From an uncultured Bacteroides sp. (lineage in GTDB: Bacteria; Bacteroidota; Bacteroidia; Chitinophagales; Chitinophagaceae), in contig CABHOP010000022.1 in assembly GCA_902168085.1 (NCBI GenBank), positions 62,001 through 126,000 of the forward strand: a stretch of DNA of 64,000 bases, read 5' to 3'. The notes beneath the pieces are model-generated. The model did not search any database. It saw only the letters and a list, made by a program, of their open reading frames with translations, and was not told the DNA's origin. Shown one piece after another: positions 37,932-46,646 of the stretch (within the stretch, counting starts at the first letter, position 1; each line of letters begins with the position of its first letter). The translations under genes and the position numbers were made by a program.

Positions 37932-39068
37932 TTAATACCTTGTTATAAGCACCATGCGCTGATAAGAGCTTAGCTTACCATTTTCTACAATAATGACTTC
38001 TCCATTTTTATTGAGAACCATCTGCATTAAGTCATCTGTTGCATCAGGTAATATACGGTGGGGTGTTGCAGGCGGTATCAAATGAAGATGAACATCATCG
38101 TCGTGATTTAAAAAACCCGGATGCACGTAGTCTTTTTCGATAAACAGTTGATAGGCGCGTCCTTCCATAGCCGCTTTCCAGGCGATGTCCAATCCGGTTA
38201 TCAGCCTACCCTTTCCAAATTCTTCCAATTCAGCGATGGTTTTATCTTTCTGCCGGTCTTTAAATTCCTTCACAGCATTCCATGCCGCCAGAGCTAGTTC
38301 ATGTATTGGCATATGCGTATAGTTTCCTTTCACAGCTCCTATAATACTGCTACTGTGCCGGGTATGTTTTTTGAAGCTTGAAACATCACTTTCAACACCA
38401 CAGACTACAACCTTTGTTTCGGGGGGCAGGTAATCGCTAAGCGTCTTATCCACTTCTTTTAGAAACTGCACATAGCGTATTTGCTCCATGCGAGACTTAT
38501 CCTGTTCAAACTCCTTAACAAAAGCTTCCCCAACATAGGAAGACCCTCTTGATGGCCTATTGTATTCATAATCATCTGCATGCCTAAATGGAAATTTGTC
38601 GTCATGCACTTCTGTTAGTGCTGCAAGTTTCCCATTAAAAAGCCTAACCTCCTTTTCCGTCAAATGCAAAACCACGTATGGCGACGAGTAATACTGCTGA
38701 TAGAGTATATCCCGGATTTCAAATGTGTTGGAAATCGTAACATTTTCTCTAACCGGAAAGAAAAACAAAACCGCTTTTTTGACCTGCCGGGACACAAAAA
38801 GCCCTATGCCTTTGGCGTGAATACCGGTATTTACAGACTCGATTAATTCTTCCAGAGACAGCAGCAATGTATTGGCTATCTGCTCACCATAATTTTTCAT
38901 TACATATTCCCTGACAGCTACTAACATTTTTTGAAGCACTATGCGATGCTCCTTTCCCGTAGGGGTATGTTCAGATAAAGGCACAGTAATAGAAATGCAT
39001 ACTTCGTCGCTCGTATTTTGTATTAAGAAAAACTCTTCAACAGAGAGATGTTCATCTATTTTAGGCAT
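37932..39068 (-). CDS. baeRF-type (bacterial archaeo-eukaryotic release factor-like) protein
   Basis: GIGLFVSRQVKKAVLFFFP, YVVLHLTEKEVRLFNGKLAAL, KVVVCGVESDVSSFKKHT, KGRLITGLDIAWKAAMEGR. Confidence 0.65.
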   Translation of the reverse strand: MPKIDEHLSVEEFFLIQNTSDEVCISITVPLSEHTPTGKEHRIVLQKMLVAVREYVMKNYGEQIANTLLLSLEELIESVNTGIHAKGIGLFVSRQVKKAVLFFFPVRENVTISNTFEIRDILYQQYYSSPYVVLHLTEKEVRLFNGKLAALTEVHDDKFPFRHADDYEYNRPSRGSSYVGEAFVKEFEQDKSRMEQIRYVQFLKEVDKTLSDYLPPETKVVVCGVESDVSSFKKHTRHSSSIIGAVKGNYTHMPIHELALAAWNAVKEFKDRQKDKTIAELEEFGKGRLITGLDIAWKAAMEGRAYQLFIEKDYVHPGFLNHDDDVHLHLIPPATPHRILPDATDDLMQMVLNKNGEVIIVENGKLSSYQRMVLITRY

Positions 39069-39301
39069 AAGAGATAATTTATAAAGTACATTGGTTGAAA
39101 ATTGTGCATGAGGTTAACATAGGGCCTGCTATATGCAGCTGTTCATTTATCCTTATTATATGCCGATTAGCAGGTCGTCCTCAACTTCTGCAACATCTGG
39201 CGTAGACTTTTCATCACTTTGTTTTTTTAGGGTGAATAATTTACTTATGTAAACCTAAGCGAGCATAACACCAGCAACTATGACGCGGATCAGAGTGATG
39301 A

Positions 39302-39367
39302 CTGATACTAAATGGATAAACATCTGATGCACCTCATCAATATGCGATGGTTCGGATAATAAGTTTG
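39302..39367 (+). promoter_or_regulatory. FNR/CRP-like box CTGATGCACCTCAT (39324-39337) with TAAGTTTG -7 (39360-39367); upstream half-site CTGAT at 39302
   Basis: Box centre to -7 octamer = 29.5 bp; box has two deviations from WTGAT-N4-ATCAW. Confidence 0.4.
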
Positions 39368-39400
39368 CTTTTCTGCAATGCACCTAAAAGCAATTAAAAA

Positions 39401-40580
39401 ATGAGAATACTCCTTTACTTCCTGATTTTACTAACACCTGTAACAGGTTATGCACAAAAAACGGAAAACGGCAATGAAATAGAGATCACCCAACCCGTTA
39501 ATGAAGACTTGTATATCACAGGTGGCACTATTACTGTGAGTGCACCTGTATATGGAGATATTGTTATAGGTGCAGGCACCATTGTTATTAATGACACTGT
39601 TAGCGGAGATGTGATTGTTGGTGGTGGCAAAATAACCCTTAATGGATATATAGGTGATGATTTGCGCGCTATAGCAGGGGAAGCATATTTAAACGGAACT
39701 GTACAGGGCGATGTAGTTTTAACTGCCGGAACATTTACAACAACCAAAAAATCGCTTATCTACGGTAATATGCTGGTTGGCGCGGGAACGGCTACTATAA
39801 ACGGTGCTATAGACGGCCACTTGAAATGCAGAGGTAGCGAAATTAAACTTAATGGGGAAGTAAGCAAAGATGCTGATTGCAGGGGTGAGTCATTATCAAT
39901 TAATGGCGTGGTAAGGGGTAAATCAATACTTGCCGGCAGCCAGATACATGTTGGAGAGCAAGCTGAATTTTATCAAGATGTATCCTTCTGGCAAAGGAAC
40001 CCGTCTTTGGATTTTAACCGGGGCAATGAAGCATGGCGAGGCTATTTATGATCGCACCCTTCAAATTAATGATAGAAAATGGCAATACCTGGGATTTGCC
40101 TCGATATTGTTTCTGATCTGGTATTTATCTGCTGCTTTTATCACGATATTAATCATTCAATATCTTTTTGGAAAAACTATGAGCCGTGCTGCTGATGAAG
40201 CTTTTCTGCATACAATGCGATCAATGTCATATGGTTTTTTGTTCTTGATAGGAATACCGGTTGCTGCTTTTGTACTGACGATTACCGTAATTGGCATTCC
40301 AGTGGGTATCCTGTTAGTGTTGGGTTATTTTGCTATCCTGGTGTTGGCTAATGTTATTACCTCCGTTGTTGTGGCAAACTGGATCAATCGCAGAGGCAAC
40401 TTTAACTGGGGCACCGGAATGCTCGCCTTAATAGGATTATTCGCATTTATCCTGATTAAATTTATTAGCCTGATACCGGTTTTTGGTTGGTTTATCTTGC
40501 TGGTCATTTGTGCGCTGGCATTTGGCGGTATCCTGACAGACATTTATCAAAGGCGAAAAGTGAGGAGTGCCATTGTGTAG
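39401..40580 (+). pseudogene. Polymer-forming (bactofilin-like) N-terminus + C-terminal membrane domain, frameshifted near 40045
   Basis: ORFs 39401..40051 and 39930..40580 join on removal of one T: NRGNEAWRGYYDRTLQINDRKWQYLGFASILFLIWYL. Confidence 0.65.
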
Positions 40581-40596
40581 AACAAAGTGCAACACA

Positions 40597-42087
40597 CTAC
40601 ATTGCCGCAATGGGACTATTCGGCAGATGAACGTAGAAGGTAGTACCATCTTGCGGGTTGCTGCTGAAGTGAATGGTACCATTCAGAAGCTCTATATAAC
40701 GCTGCACAATATTGAGCCCTAGCCCGGTACCTTTTACACTACCAACATTAGACGCCCGAAAGTACTTACTAAAAAGAGAGTGCTGTTCTGCTTCCGGTAT
40801 ACCGACCCCTTGGTCAGCAACGGATATATATATATTCTGATCGTCAACACGAATCTGAACTCTAATATCCTCATCCGAATATTTAATTGCATTACTCAAT
40901 AAGTTGAGCATTACATTATGAATCATTTTTTCGTCACTATAAATGCTATGGAAGCCGATATAATCATACAATATACTCTGAGCTGGTTTTAGCATTGGTT
41001 GTAACTCCTCAATTGTTTCTTCCAGGCACGTATCGAGCCTAAAGACTGCTTTCTCAATTTGAATATTACCTTGCTCAAGCTTATCAAGGGAAAGAAAATC
41101 GTTGAGTATATTGATCATATGCTTGATAGAGCCCTTTATACGTACCACATGCTTTTCCACCTTAACGGTATCGTTCATTGCCAGATATTGCTCCATAAGC
41201 CCCAGGGATGATAGCATGGTACTGAGCGGGGTACGGAATTCATGAGAAGCAATAGAAACGAAACGCGACTTTTGGATATTCTGTTCTTTTTCACGTTCTA
41301 AAACAGCAGATAGTTCTGCAGTGCGTTCTACAACCTTTCCTTCAAGCTCCTGATATACGAGCACCTGCTCATTTACATCTATACAAGTACCTGCATAGCC
41401 TATACATGTTTGGTCTGAATTATATAGAGGTATTCCTGCGTGAGACACCCACCGGTAAGCACCATCACAATGCAACAAACGATATTCAGTCCGAAATTCG
41501 ACTCTGCGATTAAAAGCATCATCATAATGCAATAGCACCCTATTTCGGTCTTCTTCAAATACGCTGTCAAGCCAGCCCAACCCTAATTCCTGTTGTAAAC
41601 TCCGCCCGCAGAATTTAAGCCATGTGTTATTAACATAATTAAGCCCCTTGTTAATACTGCTGCTCCATATCATCACAGGCGCATTATTTGCAATATTGTG
41701 AAACCATTTTTCGCTGGCTTCAACAATTTCGTGTGCTTTTTTATTATCGGTGATATCTGTATAAAAGATTGAAATACCGGAACCATGAGGATATGCGCGC
41801 ACTTCGAGCCAAGTTTTTGAAGCTGCATGAAATGCCTCAAAAGAAACCTGCCTGCGGCTATTCATTACACCACGGTAATTTTTTTCAAATATTGTTCCGA
41901 TTGTTTCGGGAAAAACATCCCAAATGCTGTTACCGATAAGTTCCGCCTCCTCTTTATCCATCAAGAAGAGCGCACGGTCATTCACAAAGCGAAAGCACCA
42001 TTCCTTATCTAATGATACAAATGCATCCGAAATCTCCTGCAGTATCATTTCGACAGATAACAATTCCTCTGACTCAGTATATTTCAT
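40597..42087 (-). CDS. PAS-domain sensor histidine kinase
   Basis: PAS repeats, SIASHEFRTPLSTMLSSLGLM (H-box), NLLSNAIKYS (N-box), DQGVGIPEAEQ, GTGLGLNIVQRYIELL. Confidence 0.94.
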   Translation of the reverse strand: MKYTESEELLSVEMILQEISDAFVSLDKEWCFRFVNDRALFLMDKEEAELIGNSIWDVFPETIGTIFEKNYRGVMNSRRQVSFEAFHAASKTWLEVRAYPHGSGISIFYTDITDNKKAHEIVEASEKWFHNIANNAPVMIWSSSINKGLNYVNNTWLKFCGRSLQQELGLGWLDSVFEEDRNRVLLHYDDAFNRRVEFRTEYRLLHCDGAYRWVSHAGIPLYNSDQTCIGYAGTCIDVNEQVLVYQELEGKVVERTAELSAVLEREKEQNIQKSRFVSIASHEFRTPLSTMLSSLGLMEQYLAMNDTVKVEKHVVRIKGSIKHMINILNDFLSLDKLEQGNIQIEKAVFRLDTCLEETIEELQPMLKPAQSILYDYIGFHSIYSDEKMIHNVMLNLLSNAIKYSDEDIRVQIRVDDQNIYISVADQGVGIPEAEQHSLFSKYFRASNVGSVKGTGLGLNIVQRYIELLNGTIHFSSNPQDGTTFYVHLPNSPIAAM

Positions 42088-42315
42088 AGCATAGAGTTTA
42101 GTGGCTTCGCACTATCGGCACCGTTTCAGGACAACTTAACACCATTCGAATATACATGTTTTTCTATATACGTAACATACTAATTATTTATAAATAGTAT
42201 TGTCAATTAATATACTACGGGGTTATGAAGGGCTTCGGCTTTAAAACTTTTCAAGCACATAAATAACCTCATACTAATAAGTTTTCTGTGCCTGAAAAAA
42301 CGATAGCGTAGTGCA

Positions 42316-42381
42316 CTAATCAAAGTCAGAATGCCGGTTGATCTAAATCATACAGATGCCCCTGAGTTGTAGATAGTTTTG
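42316..42381 (+). promoter_or_regulatory. hsp20 promoter: FNR-like box TTGATCTAAATCAT (42338-42351), upstream degenerate box CTAATCAAAGTCAG (42316-42329), -7 TAGTTTTG (42374-42381)
   Basis: Centres 22 bp apart; proximal centre to -7 octamer 29.5 bp. Confidence 0.6.
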
Positions 42382-42422
42382 TTTTATTCAAAAATATTTT
42401 TCTAACAAAAAATACATTTTTT

Positions 42423-42875
42423 ATGTCTTCAAAATCATTAGCAACTCAGCGTTTGTTTCCAACACGTTTTGGCGATTTCTTCAAGCCATGGGAAGAATGG
42501 TTCAATAACGGACGTTCTCTTTTCGATGGCGAATGGCCTTCAATGAATATGCCGGCTGTGAATATTTCTGAAAATAAAGACAGCTACCATCTTTCCCTTG
42601 CTGCGCAGGGATTAAAAAAAGACGACTTCAATGTAGATTTGGATGGTGATGTACTGACAATTAGCGCACAGAAAGAAGAAAACAAAGAAGAAAAAGACGA
42701 GAAGTACACGAAAAAAGAATACAACTACTCTTCTTTCTCCAGATCTTTTACTTTGCCCGCAGAGGTAATGAAAGATAAAATAGATGCCAGTTATAAGGAC
42801 GGGGTACTGAAACTGAAGCTTCCTAAAACAGAAGCGGCCCAAAAAAATTCAACAAAAAAAATATCAGTAGAATAG
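42423..42875 (+). CDS. Hsp20/alpha-crystallin small heat-shock protein
   Basis: PAVNISENKDSYHLSLAAQGLKKDDFNVDLDGDVLTISAQKEE...YSSFSRSFTLPAEV...YKDGVLKLKLPK. Confidence 0.93.
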   Translation: MSSKSLATQRLFPTRFGDFFKPWEEWFNNGRSLFDGEWPSMNMPAVNISENKDSYHLSLAAQGLKKDDFNVDLDGDVLTISAQKEENKEEKDEKYTKKEYNYSSFSRSFTLPAEVMKDKIDASYKDGVLKLKLPKTEAAQKNSTKKISVE

Positions 42876-43083
42876 ATTGTTGGATACGAAGAGCTGCTAA
42901 TTGTGGTAGCTTCTTCGTAATGTAGCCCCCAAAAAACCGGGCCCTGATTTAAATAAATGCCAGACTAAAAAAACCAATCAGGCCGGTACAAAGTTTGAAG
43001 TGATGTTGCGTAGTGCTGAGTAATATCCGCTTACCGCAAAACAATGTTTGAGTACTCTATAGGTACGTTAAAATCTCTTTCTC

Positions 43084-45501
43084 ATGTCAAAGTACATACT
43101 TTCTTTTAAGGATATCTCGATTAATAATTTAGCCGAAGTTGGAGGCAAGAATGCATCTCTTGGGGAAATGACCAGAAAGCTGGCTGCTGCCGGCATAAGC
43201 ATTCCCAATGGATTTGCAATCACAGCTGTGGTTTATAAACAATTTCTGGTAGAAAATAAGTTAGAGATTCGCCTAAAAGAAGCGCTGGCTGCACTTGACA
43301 AAACCAATCTCAGCAATCTGGCTGAAATAGGGCTTACCTGCAGGCAATTGATAAAAAATGCGACTTTCCCGGGTTATCTTCAAAAAGAAATAGAAGACGC
43401 TTACCGCAGCCTGGGCAACCAAAATGTTGCAGTAAGAAGCAGCGCCACTGCGGAAGACCTACCGAGCGCAAGCTTTGCGGGGCAACACGATTCTTTTCTA
43501 AACATCAGCGGAGAACAACAGTTGCTGGAGGCCGTTCAGCAATGTTATGTTTCCTTGTTTAATGATAGGGCTATCAAATACCGGGAAGATAACGGCTTTG
43601 ACCATATGAATGTATTCCTTTCTGTAGGTGTGCAATGGATGGTACGTGCGGATAAAGGAGCTGCAGGTGTAGCATTTACCATAGACCCTGAGTATGGCAA
43701 TAAAAACCTGATATATATAACAGGTGCCTGGGGGCTTGGGGAAGCTGTAGTTCAAGGAGCTGTTACCCCGGATGAGTACTATATATTCAAACCGGCCTTG
43801 AGTGCCGGAAAGAAAAGTTTGATATATCGCCATGCCGGAGACAAAAAAGACATGATGATTTTTAATGCGGCCGGAACATTACCACCAGTAGTCCTTGTAT
43901 CTACTCCGCAGGCGCTCAGGAAGCGTTATGTTCTTGACGAGGATGAAGTAACCAAACTTGCGGAATGGTGTAACAAAATTGAGCAGCACTACCAGATGCC
44001 CATGGACATTGAATGGGCGAAGGATGGAATAACAGGTGATATATATATCCTCCAGGCAAGGCCAGAGACTGTTCAGAGCAAAGAACCATCGCTCAGGATG
44101 AAACAATATATCATAAATGCCCACCCCACCTCAATTTGCTCAGGCAAAGCAGTTGGAAGGTCTATTGTAAGTGGTAGAGTCTGTATCGTTCAATCGCTTG
44201 CAGATGCGCCCAAAGTTCAGCCCGGCGATATTATTGTAGCAGATATTACTAGTCCTGACTGGAACGCATTATTAAAAAAAGCAGTAAGCATCGTTACCAA
44301 TAAAGGGGGCCGTACAAGTCACGCCTCTATTGTAGCTCGTGAACTTGGCATACCTGCTGTTGTCGGTACAATAGATGCTACTGCAAAGTTGCACGATGGC
44401 CAGCAAATTACCGTTTCCTGTGCTGAAGGAGATACCGGATATGTTTATGATGGCCGGATTAGCTGGGAAACACGCGAAACGGCGACAAAAGACCTGATCA
44501 GAACCAAGACAAAGCATATGATGATACTTTCTGACCCTGATAAAGCGATCAGCCTATCCGTTTATCCCAGCGATGGTGTGGGTTTGCTAAGAATAGAATT
44601 CATTATCAGCAACCATGTGCAAGTTCATCCTATGGCAATCGTCCACTTCGATAATATGGCAGAAACACCGGATAAGAAAACCATTGCCACCCTTTGCAGC
44701 GACTATAAAAACAAGAGCGAGTACTTCATATCTAAGCTTTCCGAAGGCATTGCGATGGTTGCAGCAGCATTTTATCCCAGAGAAGTAATTGTCAGGACTA
44801 GTGATTTTAAAACAAACGAATACGCGCAATTGCTTGGTGGTAAATATTTTGAACCACAGGAGGAAAACCCCATGCTGGGATTTAGAGGAGCCAGCCGTTA
44901 TTATAATCCCCGTTACAAAGAGGGATTTGGACTAGAATGTGCCGCTATAAAAGAAGTGCGCGATACAATGGGGCTGACCAATGTTAAAATAATGATTCCT
45001 TTTTGCCGGACGGTAGAAGAGGGAGAGCGAGTATTGAGCGTACTTCAGGAATATGGCCTTGAACGGGGGAAAAATGGGCTTGAAGTATATATCATGGCTG
45101 AGATTCCGAGTAATGTTATCCTTGCAGACAAGTTTGCCAAGTTATTTGACGGTTTCTCAATTGGCTCCAATGATTTGACACAACTAACCTTAGGCCTTGA
45201 CAGAGATTCGGCTATTGTGAGTGATCTTTTTGATGAAAACAATGATGCAGTGAAAACCCTGCTGTCCCAGGTTATTGATGCAGCTAAAAGAAATGGCAGA
45301 AAAATAGGACTTTGCGGACAAGCCCCGAGCGATTTCCCTGATTTTTCCCGCTTTCTGGTTCAGCAAGGCATTGACTCCATTTCTTTTAACCCGGATGCAT
45401 TGATCAGCGGAATTGAAAACATACTAACTACCGAACAAAGCGCCAGTAAACCGGCAAAAGCATATCCGATACTTTTCCCGGAGGCAGCACCCAATAAATA
45501 A
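43084..45501 (+). CDS. ppsA: Phosphoenolpyruvate synthase
   Basis: GGKNASLGEMTRKL, TNKGGRTSHASIVARELGIPAVVG (phospho-His), FSIGSNDLTQLTLGLDRDS, GLCGQAPSDFPDFSRFLVQQGIDSIS. Confidence 0.93.
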   Translation: MSKYILSFKDISINNLAEVGGKNASLGEMTRKLAAAGISIPNGFAITAVVYKQFLVENKLEIRLKEALAALDKTNLSNLAEIGLTCRQLIKNATFPGYLQKEIEDAYRSLGNQNVAVRSSATAEDLPSASFAGQHDSFLNISGEQQLLEAVQQCYVSLFNDRAIKYREDNGFDHMNVFLSVGVQWMVRADKGAAGVAFTIDPEYGNKNLIYITGAWGLGEAVVQGAVTPDEYYIFKPALSAGKKSLIYRHAGDKKDMMIFNAAGTLPPVVLVSTPQALRKRYVLDEDEVTKLAEWCNKIEQHYQMPMDIEWAKDGITGDIYILQARPETVQSKEPSLRMKQYIINAHPTSICSGKAVGRSIVSGRVCIVQSLADAPKVQPGDIIVADITSPDWNALLKKAVSIVTNKGGRTSHASIVARELGIPAVVGTIDATAKLHDGQQITVSCAEGDTGYVYDGRISWETRETATKDLIRTKTKHMMILSDPDKAISLSVYPSDGVGLLRIEFIISNHVQVHPMAIVHFDNMAETPDKKTIATLCSDYKNKSEYFISKLSEGIAMVAAAFYPREVIVRTSDFKTNEYAQLLGGKYFEPQEENPMLGFRGASRYYNPRYKEGFGLECAAIKEVRDTMGLTNVKIMIPFCRTVEEGERVLSVLQEYGLERGKNGLEVYIMAEIPSNVILADKFAKLFDGFSIGSNDLTQLTLGLDRDSAIVSDLFDENNDAVKTLLSQVIDAAKRNGRKIGLCGQAPSDFPDFSRFLVQQGIDSISFNPDALISGIENILTTEQSASKPAKAYPILFPEAAPNK

Positions 45502-45558
45502 CAATACAAGCAAAATTGTACAGTTGGTTTATTATGTGGAGCAAGCGGTTATAGATTT

Positions 45559-45888
45559 TTATATCCAGGCCGGAACCAACCGTGAACAACCTAACGCCCG
45601 CAATAAACACCTGCCACATGCAATTGTAAAGAGTACTACTACCCTATCTCCTTTCTTTACCTTTGTCACTTTCGGAGCCACTTCTTCTACGATGCCCATA
45701 TACTCATGACCTAGCACCTCATCACGCAATTGTGGCACAAAGCCATCATATATATGCAGGTCAGAGCCGCAAATAGCCGTTGTTGATACTTTCAGTACGA
45801 TATCTTCCGGATGCTCAATACGCGGCAGGGTGCATTATCTTCTACACTGATATCAGCTATCTTGTGAAATACTGCTGCTATGATATCT
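45559..45888 (-). pseudogene. N-terminal remnant of a zinc-dependent alcohol/formaldehyde dehydrogenase
   Basis: AAVFHKIADISVEDNAP | frameshift | PRIEHPEDIVLKVSTTAICGSDLHIYDGFVPQLRDEVLGHEYMGIVEEVAPKVTKVKKGDRVVVLFTIACGRC..., truncated. Confidence 0.8.
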
Positions 45889-46122
45889 ATTAATGTCCAT
45901 GAAGGAATAAGGTTATTCTTTATCTGCTTTATAGTGGCGTTGTATCCGACTGATCCTTTTTGATATAAAACATGGCAGAAGCTATATGCCATCAAAGAAC
46001 CTAACACTATGTTTTAATATAGGAATAAAAAAGCAAACAATCAAATAGCTAAAGACTACCAATATTTTTAAAATCTTATTAGTTTAGACTAGAGAGCTTT
46101 TTAAGACATATAGGATAAGTAG

Positions 46123-46644
46123 ATGATATTGCGTGTTGCGATTTACATATTTTTATTGCTTGTCGCCGATACCTTCGTAACCAGCGCCAAACAGTTACCC
46201 AATCGAGGTGTTCACGCGAACATCATTTACCGTTTTACAAAATATGTAGACTGGCCTGACAACAAAAAGGCAGGAGAGTTCATTATCGGAATCGTAGGAG
46301 AATCTGATGTAAATGAACAACTCATCTTACTTACCCGCAACAAAAGGGTTGGTAATCAGCCTATTGTTATCAAAACTATCAGGTCAGAAAGTGCAATGGC
46401 AAATGTGCATCTGCTATTTATTGCCGAAGATGAAAGCAGCCACCTGAAGAGAATAGTGTCTGCTACAGAGGGAAAGCCTATTCTTTTAGTGACAGAAAAC
46501 TATGGATTAATCAGCCGCGGCTCATGTATTAACATGATAGTAGTCGGTGATCACCTTAAGCTCGAATTCAATAAAAGAAATATTGAAAAGCGAAACTTGA
46601 AAATTGCATCTGAGCTGTTAAGCCTGGGTACAGTAGTTAATTAA
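46123..46644 (+). CDS. YfiR/DUF4154 family periplasmic protein
   Basis: IIYRFTKYVDWPDNKKAGEFIIGIVGESDVNEQL...NMIVVGDHLKLEFNKRNIEKRNLKIASELLSLG. Confidence 0.85.
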   Translation: MILRVAIYIFLLLVADTFVTSAKQLPNRGVHANIIYRFTKYVDWPDNKKAGEFIIGIVGESDVNEQLILLTRNKRVGNQPIVIKTIRSESAMANVHLLFIAEDESSHLKRIVSATEGKPILLVTENYGLISRGSCINMIVVGDHLKLEFNKRNIEKRNLKIASELLSLGTVVN

Positions 46645-46646
46645 TA

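Noticed and set aside
42901-43050. Possible FNR-like box CTGATTTAAATAAA upstream of ppsA
   Set aside because: Right half-site poor and no -7 octamer at the 29.5-bp distance seen elsewhere.
45792-46007. 71-aa ORF MLGSLMAYSFCHVLYQ...
   Set aside because: Its C-terminal part is the shifted N-terminus of the decayed ADH; the remainder looks like random reading.
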